Assembly: GCA_018824305.1 (NCBI GenBank)
Contig: JAHJGM010000021.1
Span: 1-36,184 of the forward strand
Direction: 5' to 3'
Length of the DNA: 36,184 bases
Source of the DNA: a bacterium
Lineage (GTDB): Bacteria; Campylobacterota; Campylobacteria; Campylobacterales; Sulfurimonadaceae
Part shown: positions 25,481 through 33,726 of the stretch, in pieces
Numbering within the stretch: position 1 is the stretch's first letter
How the letters are laid out: every line of letters starts with the position of its first letter
Position numbers and translations under genes: made by a program
Notes under the pieces: model-generated
What the model was told of the DNA's origin: nothing
The model's database searches: none
Seen by the model: only the letters and a program-made list of their open reading frames with translations

Positions 25481-26008
25481 AAATTTAAATATCCCAATGA
25501 TGAACATAATGAGAAGATAAAACCACTGGTTGATACTCAGGGCTTTTTGCGCCATGACAAAATGGATGCTTGCTAGAATAAGTACCGCGTAGATGACTTT
25601 GTGGTATCTATAGTACTTTGTGAAGAACACTCTTAGTGAGGTGACCGCCATAAACAGCAGTATCAAAAATGCGATAAGACCCAAATAGATAAAGGGTTTT
25701 TCCAGCGTCGCTTTGAGTACGGAAGAAAATTTGAGTTCCATATCGAAAACGATAAAATTGAGAAAATGTAGCAAAGCGTAAAAAAAGCTGAACAGACCGA
25801 TAGTACGGCGGTACTTGATGAGGTTGACGGCTTTTCTTATCATGGAGATGGATGTCGTGATATACAGCAGTGTCAAAGCCGTGGCGCCCGTTATCGTATA
25901 GATATACTTGATGGGGTCTTTAACGCCCGTTACAAAGAGGCTGTAAAGCAAGAACAGAAGCGGCAGGAGCAGAAGAATTACCAAAAAGAGCTGTTTTTTC
26001 AAAACCAT
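25451..26008 (-). CDS. msrQ: Heme-binding membrane subunit MsrQ (YedZ-like)
   Basis: A 185-residue inner-membrane protein with about six hydrophobic helices. Histidines that could ligate b-type heme are H81 (YALLHF), H136 (YRYHK) and H149 (SIHFV), as in the ferric-reductase-like MsrQ family. MsrQ passes electrons from the quinone pool to MsrP in the periplasm. It overlaps msrP by 10 bp, the usual arrangement, which makes the assignment firm despite low sequence complexity. Confidence 0.88.
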   Translation of the reverse strand: MVLKKQLFLVILLLLPLLFLLYSLFVTGVKDPIKYIYTITGATALTLLYITTSISMIRKAVNLIKYRRTIGLFSFFYALLHFLNFIVFDMELKFSSVLKATLEKPFIYLGLIAFLILLFMAVTSLRVFFTKYYRYHKVIYAVLILASIHFVMAQKALSINQWFYLLIMFIIGIFKFLQRTKMIKI

Positions 26009-26958
26009 TTCCTCAGATCCATCCCTTTGTACATGTAAGCGACCTCTTTTTCATAACCGTTGAACATCAGGGTGTCCTGTTTGAAAAATTTGCCCAAGAC
26101 TCTTTCTCTGGCTTGTGACCAGCGGGGATGGTCGACATGCGGGTTTACATTCGCATAAAAGCCATATTCGTTTGAAGCTGCCTGTTGCCAAGTATTGAGC
26201 GGTTGAGTGTCTGTAAAGGTGATCTTGACGATCGATTTTATACTTTTAAAGCCGTATTTCCAAGGAACAGCCAGCCTGATAGGTGCGCCGTTTTGAGGAG
26301 GTAGTGTATGTCCGTAGAGTCCGGTTACCATAAATGCAAGCGGATTCATCGCTTCATCCATACGCAAACCCTCTACATAAGGGTAGTCAAGTGCTGCGAA
26401 CCTGCCTCTGTTCTGGTCGGGAAACTGCTTTGGATCATAGAGTGTCTCAAAACGGATATATTTCGCACTTAAAAGCGGTCTGGCATATTTGATAAGCTTG
26501 GATAACTCAAAGCCGACCCACGGAACGACCATTGCCCAGCCCTCGACACATCGAAAACGATAGATACGCTCCTCAAGCGAAAACTTTTTCATAAGCTCGT
26601 GCATGTCGACTTCAAAGGGTTTTTCTACAAGTCCGTCGATCGTGACTTTCCAAGGTTCTGTTTTGAAGTTTTTAGCCAAAGGTCTCACGGCTTCTTTATT
26701 CGTAGAAAACTCATAGAAATTGTTATACGAGGTGATCTGATCGTAGGAGTTGAGTGTGAGGTGTTGCAGATTAGGGTCTTTTAGATACTCAAGATTTGGA
26801 GAGGGAGCAGACTCTTTTGCCGCCAAGTCCATAACATACGCACTGCTTATAGCCAAAGCCGCTCCGAGTTTTAAAAACTTCCTTCTTTTATCAAAGAATC
26901 TTTCATCGGTGACAAAATTTTCCGAAAGTTCCCACCCTTTGCTTTTAATATAGTTCAT
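25999..26958 (-). CDS. msrP: Protein-methionine-sulfoxide reductase catalytic subunit MsrP
   Basis: A 319-residue molybdopterin enzyme that reduces oxidised methionines in periplasmic proteins. A Tat signal is visible (KRRKFLKLG, twin Arg at 25-26). The Mo-ligating Cys is C137 in RFRCVEGW. Later motifs ([30 protein letters not shown]) are typical of YedY/MsrP. I chose the ATG at 26956-26958 because of a strong AAGGAGATACC ribosome site; a longer in-frame start at 27012 lacks one. It forms a pair with msrQ. A GTACATGTAA near-palindrome lies near its 3' end at 26029. Confidence 0.93.
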   Translation of the reverse strand: MNYIKSKGWELSENFVTDERFFDKRRKFLKLGAALAISSAYVMDLAAKESAPSPNLEYLKDPNLQHLTLNSYDQITSYNNFYEFSTNKEAVRPLAKNFKTEPWKVTIDGLVEKPFEVDMHELMKKFSLEERIYRFRCVEGWAMVVPWVGFELSKLIKYARPLLSAKYIRFETLYDPKQFPDQNRGRFAALDYPYVEGLRMDEAMNPLAFMVTGLYGHTLPPQNGAPIRLAVPWKYGFKSIKSIVKITFTDTQPLNTWQQAASNEYGFYANVNPHVDHPRWSQARERVLGKFFKQDTLMFNGYEKEVAYMYKGMDLRKWF

Positions 26959-27033
26959 GGTATCTCCTTTGTCAGAACAATACTCACTTTTTATCTCATA
27001 TAAGTATATCACTCTATTATGTTATTTGTTTAT

Positions 27034-27039
27034 ATTATA
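27034..27039 (-). promoter_or_regulatory. Candidate -10 box of msrPQ
   Basis: A minus-strand TATAAT (context ACTTATAATATAAAC), 75 bp upstream of the msrP ATG. The G8/C8 tract at 27081-27088 lies about 45 bp further upstream. Confidence 0.4.
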
Positions 27040-27080
27040 AGTTTTGCTGAGAAATTTTATGAAAGATTAATAATGCTGCA

Positions 27081-27088
27081 GGGGGGGG
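27081..27088. repeat. G8 homopolymer tract (C8 on the msrP strand)
   Basis: Eight consecutive Gs lie in an otherwise AT-rich spacer between the end of valS and msrP. Poly-G/C tracts of this length are the classic phase-variation substrate in Campylobacter and Helicobacter. Here it is intergenic, so any effect would be on transcription of msrP or on the valS 3' end. Confidence 0.7.
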
Positions 27089-27104
27089 TGAAAGAGCAAA
27101 GGTG

Positions 27105-27133
27105 TTGGCACAGCGGGAGATACCCTGTGCCAA
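27105..27133 (-). terminator. Stem-loop after valS
   Basis: TTGGCACAG (27105-27113) pairs with CTGTGCCAA (27125-27133), and GGG/CCC can extend the pairing inward. It begins 9 bp past the valS stop codon. No T-run follows on the minus strand. Confidence 0.6.
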
Positions 27134-27141
27134 AAAGATGG

Positions 27142-29772
27142 TTATTTTTGAAGAGAGTTTAGCTGTTCTTGTACTTTTTCCTGTTTGCTTTGCGCGTCTG
27201 CCAATGCTTCGCGATTTTTAGCCAGGACATCTTCAGGGGCATTTGCTACGAATCTTTCGTTGTTTAGCATACCTGCAAGTTTACTTATCTCTTTTTCAAG
27301 TTTTTCGCTCTGTTTTTCTAAACGGGAGATGATAGGAGCAAGATCGATGGAAGCTGTTGGGATGAATACTTCACACTTCTCGCCGATATCGCTGACCGCA
27401 TCGGCTACTTTAGCATTACAGAACTCTATCTCTTCGACTTTTGCGAGTTTTTCGATGTAAGCTTTCATCATCTCTTTGGCTTCATCACTTGCACCGTCGA
27501 TCTTCACATACGCTTTGGCGATCTTTTGGTTTGCCATATCAACTAGAACTTTTGCACGTCTGATAGATACGATGGCATCCATGATGATCTCAAACTTCGC
27601 TTCCTCCTCTTCACGTCTTCTTGTCTTAGTAGGAAAATTTGTGATCATGATAGACTCAGTCTCTTCAAGCTCTTTACCAGAGAGTTCCTGGTAAAGATAC
27701 TCGGTGATAAACGGCATAAACGGATGAAGCAGTTTCATCGCCTCCTTAAAGATAGCACCAAGCTCGATAATAGAACCTTTGTCAGCTTTACTTAGCTCAA
27801 TTCCCCAGTCACAGAATTCGTTCCATAAGAATCTATACATTACAGTCGCAGCATCGTTAAATCTATACTCATCCAGATATGCACGCACCTCTTTTGTCGC
27901 AACGTTTAGACGTGAGACCATGTACTTTCCAAGCTCGGTATCAAGACAAAACCCGCCAAGATCAGGGAATGTCTCGGCGTTCATCTGAAGGTACTTAGAC
28001 GCATTATAAAGCTTGTTCGTAAAGTTACGGGTCTGCTCAAGCTTATCGCCACTCATACGGATGTCACGCCCTTGAGCCGCACTCACAGCCAGAGTAAAAC
28101 GTAAGATATCCGCACTATAGTCGTTGATGGTATCAAGAGGATCTATGACGTTGCCTTTTGACTTACTCATCTTATCGCCGTTCTCATCACGTACAAGCGC
28201 GTGAAGATAGATATGCTCAAACGGGAGTTTGCCCATAAATGTCTCACCCATCATCATCATTCTTGCAACCCAGAAGAAAAGGATATCAAAGCCTGTGATA
28301 AGAAGAGAGTTCGGGTAGAACTCTTTTAAGTCGTCAGTCTCAAACAGTCTGTCCATCTCGCTGTCACCGTTGCCCCAACCAAGAGTCGAGAAAGGCCAAA
28401 GAGCAGAAGAGAACCAAGTATCAAGGACATCCGGGTCTTGTGCAAACTCTTTAGACGCACATTTAGGACACTCATGCGGGTGCTCATCCATACTCGCCCA
28501 TTCATGGTTACATGTAGAGCAGTAAAATACCGGTATCTGATGTCCCCACCAAAGCTGACGGGAGATACACCAGTCGCGAAGTTCACCCATCCAAGAGTTG
28601 TAGCTGTTGATCCAATGTGGAGGGAAGAACTTCGCCTGACCCTCATTTGTCTTCTCAATCGATTTTTTAGCTATCTCGCTTCTGATGAACCATTGTTTTG
28701 AGATATACGGTTCGACTACGTTCTTACAACGGTAACAATGACCTACCTGATGCATATGCTCTTCGACTTTTTCCATAAAGCCCTCTTCATCAAGACGCTT
28801 TACGATCACGCTGCGCGCTGCTAAACGTTCCAAGCCTTTAAACTCGCCTGCAAAGTCGTTGAGTATCCCGCTTTCGTCAAACACCGTGATGAACTCTAAG
28901 TCATGGCGTTTTCCTACTTCGTAGTCGTTTGGATCGTGTGCAGGCGTGACTTTAACCATACCTGTCCCAAACTCCATATCGACGTAGCTGTCGGCGATGA
29001 TAGGTATTTCTCTGTTTATAAGCGGCAGTTTTACTTTTTTACCGATGAGGTGTTTGTATCTTTCATCTTCGGGATGCACCATAACGGCCGTATCTCCGAA
29101 GTATGTCTCAGGTCTGGTTGTCGCTACGATGATCTCTCCGCTGCCATCGGCAAACGGGTATTTCATATGGTAGAAATTCCCTTGATGCTCTTCGTATTCA
29201 ACCTCGATGTCACTTAGTGCGCCGTCATGCGTACACCAGTTTACCATGTAGTTTCCACGGATGATAAGACCTTCGTTATAGAGGTGGACGAACGCTTCGC
29301 GTACTGATTTTTGTAAGCCGGCATCCATCGTGAATCTTTCACGCTTCCATGCAGGACTTACTCCGAGTTTGCGGAGCTGGGATACCATCGTATTGCCGCT
29401 GAACTCTTTCCATTTCCATGCACGTTTTAGAAACTCTTCGCGTCCGAGTTCCTCTTTTGTTTTGCCCTCAGCCATTATCTGTTTTTCAACGACATTTTGA
29501 GTCGCGATCCCTGCGTGATCGGTTCCCGGCTGCCAAAGGGTTTTATATCCGTCCATTCTTTTATATCTTGTGATGATATCCTGAAGAGTGAATGTAAGAG
29601 CGTGACCGATGTGAAGACTTCCTGTGACATTTGGAGGAGGCATCATGATCGCGAATTTTTTGTCATCTTTTTGGATCGCTTTGTTTCCGTCGATCTCAAA
29701 ATAGCCTCTTTCTTCCCAAAGTTTATAAAATCTATCTTCTACCTTGCTTGGTTCATAGCTGTTTGTGGACAT
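27142..29772 (-). CDS. valS: Valyl-tRNA synthetase
   Basis: An 876-residue class I synthetase. HIGH is at 54-57 (GSLHIGHAL) and KMSKS at 534-538. The editing (CP1) domain includes ATTRPETYFGDTAV near 220. A CSTC...CPKC cluster at 418-438 suggests a zinc knuckle. The C-terminal 65 residues form the coiled-coil arm of ValRS (SRLEKQSEKLEKEISKLAGM). An AAGGT Shine-Dalgarno sequence precedes the ATG, and TATAAT is at 29807-29812. A TTACATGTAG near-palindrome at 28508 encodes the STCN of the zinc knuckle. Confidence 0.97.
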   Translation of the reverse strand: MSTNSYEPSKVEDRFYKLWEERGYFEIDGNKAIQKDDKKFAIMMPPPNVTGSLHIGHALTFTLQDIITRYKRMDGYKTLWQPGTDHAGIATQNVVEKQIMAEGKTKEELGREEFLKRAWKWKEFSGNTMVSQLRKLGVSPAWKRERFTMDAGLQKSVREAFVHLYNEGLIIRGNYMVNWCTHDGALSDIEVEYEEHQGNFYHMKYPFADGSGEIIVATTRPETYFGDTAVMVHPEDERYKHLIGKKVKLPLINREIPIIADSYVDMEFGTGMVKVTPAHDPNDYEVGKRHDLEFITVFDESGILNDFAGEFKGLERLAARSVIVKRLDEEGFMEKVEEHMHQVGHCYRCKNVVEPYISKQWFIRSEIAKKSIEKTNEGQAKFFPPHWINSYNSWMGELRDWCISRQLWWGHQIPVFYCSTCNHEWASMDEHPHECPKCASKEFAQDPDVLDTWFSSALWPFSTLGWGNGDSEMDRLFETDDLKEFYPNSLLITGFDILFFWVARMMMMGETFMGKLPFEHIYLHALVRDENGDKMSKSKGNVIDPLDTINDYSADILRFTLAVSAAQGRDIRMSGDKLEQTRNFTNKLYNASKYLQMNAETFPDLGGFCLDTELGKYMVSRLNVATKEVRAYLDEYRFNDAATVMYRFLWNEFCDWGIELSKADKGSIIELGAIFKEAMKLLHPFMPFITEYLYQELSGKELEETESIMITNFPTKTRRREEEEAKFEIIMDAIVSIRRAKVLVDMANQKIAKAYVKIDGASDEAKEMMKAYIEKLAKVEEIEFCNAKVADAVSDIGEKCEVFIPTASIDLAPIISRLEKQSEKLEKEISKLAGMLNNERFVANAPEDVLAKNREALADAQSKQEKVQEQLNSLQK

Positions 29773-29806
29773 AAATATACCTTAAATGAGTGATTAAAAT
29801 TGCGCG

Positions 29807-29812
29807 ATTATA
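29807..29812 (-). promoter_or_regulatory. -10 box of valS
   Basis: A minus-strand TATAAT 34 bp before the valS ATG, in the context TTATAATCGCGC. Confidence 0.5.
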
Positions 29813-29833
29813 ACCAAAGTGATGTGAAAATAT

Positions 29834-29847
29834 GCTTACATGTAAGC
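29834..29847. repeat. 14-bp palindrome GCTTACATGTAAGC between divergent valS and fliW
   Basis: The longest perfect version of the dispersed palindrome. It lies 22 bp upstream of the valS -10 and 11 bp upstream of the fliW sigma-54-like site, and could therefore act as an operator. Confidence 0.85.
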
Positions 29848-29857
29848 AGTGGAAAAT

Positions 29858-29874
29858 TTGGAATAGGCTTTGCT
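29858..29874 (+). promoter_or_regulatory. Possible sigma-54 promoter of fliW
   Basis: TTGGAATAGGCTTTGCT has GG-N10-GC spacing (GG at 29860-29861, GC at 29872-29873) and an intact TTGCT, but the -24 half is TTGGAAT rather than TTGGCAC. It would give a leader of about 27 nt. No better -10 box for fliW is evident. Confidence 0.45.
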
Positions 29875-29911
29875 TATATATCAATACTAGAAATTACATA
29901 GAGGAAGTAAT

Positions 29912-30301
29912 ATGACGTACGAAGTAAAAACAGAGATCCTTGGTTTTGAAAATATCAAAAGTATGGAATTTGGTGAGATAGATGAACTTTTTGCAACTAT
30001 TAAAAGCAATCAGGGTGATTCTATCTCTTTTACATTGGTAAATCCTTACCTTTTAAGAGAGTATTCATTTGACTTACCTAACTCTGCAAAAGTTATGCTT
30101 GAGATAGATGAGACATCAAATGTTTTGGTATATAATATCATGGTCGTTCAAAACCCACTTAACGAATCAAGAGTGAATTTTCTCGCACCGATTATATTCA
30201 ATAAGGACAAAGGACTCATGGGGCAAATTGCTCTTCGTGCAGTTTTTTATCCTCATTTTGGATTAGCAGAACAGTTGAAAAACTTTACAGTCGCGGCATA
30301 A
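29912..30301 (+). CDS. fliW: Flagellar assembly factor FliW
   Basis: A 129-residue FliW. The beta-rich family pattern is clear (EILGFENIKSMEFGEID near the start, then FTLVNPYLLREYSFDL, VVQNPLNESRVNFLAPIIFN). FliW binds flagellin and, in Campylobacter and Bacillus, antagonises the RNA-binding regulator CsrA, linking flagellin synthesis to assembly. A GAGGAAG Shine-Dalgarno sequence precedes the ATG. It is monocistronic or weakly linked to the helicase gene 55 bp downstream. Confidence 0.93.
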   Translation: MTYEVKTEILGFENIKSMEFGEIDELFATIKSNQGDSISFTLVNPYLLREYSFDLPNSAKVMLEIDETSNVLVYNIMVVQNPLNESRVNFLAPIIFNKDKGLMGQIALRAVFYPHFGLAEQLKNFTVAA

Positions 30302-30322
30302 CTTTACCATAAAGCAAATTTG

Positions 30323-30353
30323 GTATAATCCTTTTTTTAAACAAGGATTATAC
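30323..30353 (+). promoter_or_regulatory. Extended -10 within a 9-bp inverted repeat upstream of the helicase gene
   Basis: TGGTATAAT is an extended -10 (box at 30324-30329). GTATAATCC (30323-30331) is repeated inverted as GGATTATAC (30345-30353), ending 3 bp before the TTG start. The right arm contains the GGA of the Shine-Dalgarno sequence. A protein bound to the repeat would cover promoter and start region. Read-through RNA from fliW could fold and hide the ribosome site. Confidence 0.5.
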
Positions 30354-30356
30354 TAC

Positions 30357-32441
30357 TTGCCTCTATCACGTCTCAATGAACAACAACTCTCAGCAGCAAC
30401 GGCTTCCATCGGTCACAATCTCATAATCGCATCAGCAGGTACCGGTAAGACATCTACAATAGTCGGACGCATTGCACATCTCTTAAACAGCGGTGTCAAA
30501 CCAAACGAAATACTCTTACTTACTTTTACAAACAAAGCTGCTGCAGAGATGGTAGAGCGTGTGGCGCAATATTTCGGTAATGAAATAGCGACAAAAATTG
30601 ATGCCGGTACTTTTCATGCCGTGAGCTACAGATGGTTAAAAAAAGAGGATAAAAGAGTCGTCCTAAAACAGCAGCGAGAACTTAAAACACTTTTTAGAAG
30701 CGTACACGATAAACGCAGCTTTATGCATATATCTGCCGAGACGACTCCTTATGGCGGAAACTATCTTTACGATCTGTACTCCTTTTATCAAAACACGGAG
30801 ATGAGCCTTGATTTTGAGGCTTGGATCAAACAAAATCAAGCCGAGCATGAGACATTTGCGATGATATATGCGGATATTGTCGATGAGTTTGAAACATTAA
30901 AGACTCAATACGGTTTTTTGAATTTTAATGATTTACTGATAAGGATGCGTGATCTGTGTCGGCATAAAGACCTTGGATATAAAGAGGTCTTGATTGATGA
31001 GTATCAAGATACAAATGCACTGCAGGGAACTCTCATCGATGCGATGCGACCGGAATCTCTCTTTTGTGTCGGAGACTATGATCAAAGCATCTACGCTTTT
31101 AACGGAGCGGATATCTCCATAATCGGGAGTTTTTCTAAGAAGTTTCAAGACGCGAATATATTTACTCTCAACAAGAACTACCGCTCGACTATTCCTATCC
31201 TGTCGCTGGCAAATAAAGTCATCTCTTACAATGAGCGTATCTATCCAAAGGCATTGGAGTTTACAAGAACTCACGAAAATGTTCAATCCCCAAAACTAAT
31301 AGCATTCGATGAGCTTTTTGACCAGTATCATAACATCGCTGCTTCCATACGGGACTCGATGACACAGCGTGATGAGATCGCCGTCATATTTAGAAACAAC
31401 TCAACGGCTGATGGCATAGAAGTCGCATTAAAAGAGCTAGGGATTGCATGTAGAAGAAAAGGCGGGACGAGTTTTTTTGATTCAAAAGAGATAAAAGTCC
31501 TGCTTGATCTTTACACACTGCTAATAAATGAGTCTGATATGATGGCATTTATACATCTTTTTGAGTATGCTAAAGGCATCGGGACATCTATGGCAAAAGA
31601 GATTTACACTGCTTTAAAGACTCTTGGTCACGGTTCTATTTTTTATGGACTTTATGCCCCTGACCTGTCCATCTCCAATCCGTTTGAAAAGAGAAGTCTC
31701 AACCATCAGCTTGGACTTTTTGATGATTTTTTGGAACTTGGTGCAATAGGGCGCTTTGCTAAGCTTGATTTTGAAGATAAGTTTTTAAAAAATGCTGTCT
31801 TAAAGCATCCAAAACTGACAAAAGAGGGCGCAATATTTTTGCATCTTTTTTATCAGCTTTTTCGTGATCTCAAAGGAATAACCCAACCTAAGACGATAGT
31901 CAAAAAAATGGCATCGTCTGAACTTTATAAAACCATCACAAATCAACTGGCACAAAAGAGAGCACAGTTAAAAGATGGTTCGATTGATGAAAAACAGGAG
32001 CAAGAAGCAAAGATCAGGATAGCTAGAAAAGCGATTTTGTTAGAAGAACTCTCAAAACCCTATAAAGAGCATGAACGCTTTTTAAATGCGATGATACTAG
32101 GTTCTCAAGACTTAACACAAGGTGAGGGTGTTCATCTTCTCAGCATTCATGCATCAAAAGGGCTTGAATATAAAGAAGTGTATGTCATTGACCTGATGGA
32201 CGGAAGATTTCCAAATAGAAAACTTATGTCAAGAGGCGGTAGTATCGAAGAGGAGAGAAGGCTTTTTTACGTTGCCGTGACGCGTGCAAAAGATATACTT
32301 TATCTTAGTTATGCCAAATATGACAAGATCAAGAAGATAGATTTTGTTGCTTCACAATTTTTGTATGAAGCGGGTCTTATCGCAATGGATGAAAACTATA
32401 AAAAGCTTGTTAAAAAAACATCCAAAGATGAGGAAGAATAG
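30357..32441 (+). CDS. UvrD/Rep/PcrA-like superfamily 1 DNA helicase
   Basis: A 694-residue 3'-5' SF1A helicase. The motifs are complete: Q motif (LNEQQ, 6-10), Walker A ASAGTGKT (25-32), Ia LLTFTNKAAAEM, Walker B DEYQDT (214-219), III GDYDQSIYAFNG (239-250), IV LNKNYRS, V HLLSIHASKGLEY and VI RRLFYVAVTRAKD. It is cytoplasmic and likely acts in replication restart or repair; Rep, UvrD and PcrA types cannot be told apart safely here. The TTG start has AAGGA 9 nt upstream. The C. jejuni homologue likewise lies close to valS. Confidence 0.92.
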   Translation: MPLSRLNEQQLSAATASIGHNLIIASAGTGKTSTIVGRIAHLLNSGVKPNEILLLTFTNKAAAEMVERVAQYFGNEIATKIDAGTFHAVSYRWLKKEDKRVVLKQQRELKTLFRSVHDKRSFMHISAETTPYGGNYLYDLYSFYQNTEMSLDFEAWIKQNQAEHETFAMIYADIVDEFETLKTQYGFLNFNDLLIRMRDLCRHKDLGYKEVLIDEYQDTNALQGTLIDAMRPESLFCVGDYDQSIYAFNGADISIIGSFSKKFQDANIFTLNKNYRSTIPILSLANKVISYNERIYPKALEFTRTHENVQSPKLIAFDELFDQYHNIAASIRDSMTQRDEIAVIFRNNSTADGIEVALKELGIACRRKGGTSFFDSKEIKVLLDLYTLLINESDMMAFIHLFEYAKGIGTSMAKEIYTALKTLGHGSIFYGLYAPDLSISNPFEKRSLNHQLGLFDDFLELGAIGRFAKLDFEDKFLKNAVLKHPKLTKEGAIFLHLFYQLFRDLKGITQPKTIVKKMASSELYKTITNQLAQKRAQLKDGSIDEKQEQEAKIRIARKAILLEELSKPYKEHERFLNAMILGSQDLTQGEGVHLLSIHASKGLEYKEVYVIDLMDGRFPNRKLMSRGGSIEEERRLFYVAVTRAKDILYLSYAKYDKIKKIDFVASQFLYEAGLIAMDENYKKLVKKTSKDEEE

Positions 32442-32444
32442 TTT

Positions 32445-32470
32445 TTACATGTAAGAAAACTTACATGTAA
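32445..32470. terminator. Paired TTACATGTAA hairpin between the helicase gene and gspF
   Basis: TTACATGTAAG-AAAA-CTTACATGTAA, an 11-bp perfect stem with a 4-nt loop, sits in the 37-bp gap between convergent genes. It has the same design as 20162-20187 with a different loop. It is probably a bidirectional 3'-end structure. Confidence 0.6.
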
Positions 32471-32478
32471 GTATTCTC

Positions 32479-33726
32479 TTACGTTCTTCCTTGTACTGCA
32501 TTACCCATATCCCACATCGGCAGGAAAATACCAAGTGCCAAAAGGATAACCATAGAGGCAATAATGAGTAGCATAATCGGCTCTACGGCTTCAGATAAGC
32601 CGTCAATGATCGCATCAAATCTCATCTTATAGTATTCTGCGACTTTTTGCATCATGGTGTCGAGTTGTCCGCTTGATTCACCGGCTGAAATCATCTGAAT
32701 AATCATATTCTCAAAAAGACCTGTTTCTTTAAGACCGTTATTTAGAGTTCCACCCTTCTCGACTGTCGCTCTTACTGTTGCAAGCTTCTCTTTTAGCGGG
32801 AGGTTGTCGATCATCGCAATCGCCGTATCAAGCGCTTCGGCAATAGGAATACCCGCACGGATCAACTCTGAAAATACAAGGGTAAATCGACTCAAGGTGG
32901 CAAATTTAATAATATTTTTTATAAGGTACACTTTGAGTAAAAATTTATGAAATCCATACTTGATATGTCTATAGTTATTGATAAGATAATTAAAAACGAC
33001 ATAGATAATAAAGAGTAATGCCAAGAGATATGGACCGAAATTGTTAAACAGGTATTCTAGTTTTAAGAGTATAAGAGTCGGAAGTGGAAGATTTGCATGC
33101 AACTCTTCAAAAATTGCTTTAAATTGAGGAACGACGTAGGATATCAATACAGTAAATGCTACAGCCATAGCGATCATAACATTCCTTGGATATGCCATAG
33201 CTTTTTTGAATTTTATGATATTGGCTCTTATCTCTTCTAGCATATCCGAGAGTGAATAGAGTGCTTCTGCAACATTACCCGTTTTTTCTCCAAGTTCTAT
33301 CATCGCTAAGGTAAGATTTCCAAGTTCATATCTATAGTTACCTACAGCATGAGAAAGACTATGTCCGGAGTTGATATCATCGGCAATAGACAAGAAAATA
33401 TCTTTTAAGTTATTGTCACTTGTCGAACGTGCGATCTCTTTTATGGAATCATGTATAGAAATACCTGCATTAGCCATAACTGCAAGCTGTCTGGTTGAAG
33501 CGATCAACGCATCCTGCTTGACTTTTTTTCTTTTCATGTTTTTTGTAAGACTTGCTTTAAATTGTTTTAACTGTTCTTCTAAAGGAGGTTTTGATTCAAC
33601 GACTTTTATTATGATCCCGGAGTATTTGATCTTTGCGAGATACTGAGCCTCTTTTTTACTCTCGGCATAAAATCCGTGATCCTCTTTTTTCCCTTTTGAA
33701 AGAATAGTCGCAGTAAAATAATTCAT
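32479..33726 (-). CDS. Type II secretion system F family protein (GspF/PilC/CtsF-like)
   Basis: A 415-residue inner-membrane platform protein with two tandem T2SSF domains (about 70-195 and 270-400). Membrane segments are near 180-200, 225-250 and 385-410. Signature stretches include TRQLAVMANAGISIHDSIKEIA and its repeat FSELIRAGIPIAEALDTA. It organises the pseudopilus assembly machine with its ATPase. The ATG overlaps the GspE stop by 4 bp. In C. jejuni the equivalent pair (CtsE, CtsF) is needed for natural transformation, and no complete T2SS is known there; the same role is likely but not proven here. Confidence 0.87.
   Translation of the reverse strand: MNYFTATILSKGKKEDHGFYAESKKEAQYLAKIKYSGIIIKVVESKPPLEEQLKQFKASLTKNMKRKKVKQDALIASTRQLAVMANAGISIHDSIKEIARSTSDNNLKDIFLSIADDINSGHSLSHAVGNYRYELGNLTLAMIELGEKTGNVAEALYSLSDMLEEIRANIIKFKKAMAYPRNVMIAMAVAFTVLISYVVPQFKAIFEELHANLPLPTLILLKLEYLFNNFGPYLLALLFIIYVVFNYLINNYRHIKYGFHKFLLKVYLIKNIIKFATLSRFTLVFSELIRAGIPIAEALDTAIAMIDNLPLKEKLATVRATVEKGGTLNNGLKETGLFENMIIQMISAGESSGQLDTMMQKVAEYYKMRFDAIIDGLSEAVEPIMLLIIASMVILLALGIFLPMWDMGNAVQGRT

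Noticed and set aside
26959-27012. Extended N-terminus for msrP
   Set aside because: It would push the Tat signal more than 40 residues from the start and bypass the AAGGAG ribosome site.
27073-27162. 29-codon open frame across the G8 tract
   Set aside because: No ribosome site. The frame overlaps the valS terminator stem and valS end, and the peptide is not gene-like at G7, G8 or G9.
28326-28701. Open frames overlapping valS on both strands (28326-28658 and 28438-28701)
   Set aside because: They lie wholly within valS and follow its codon pattern; no start signals.
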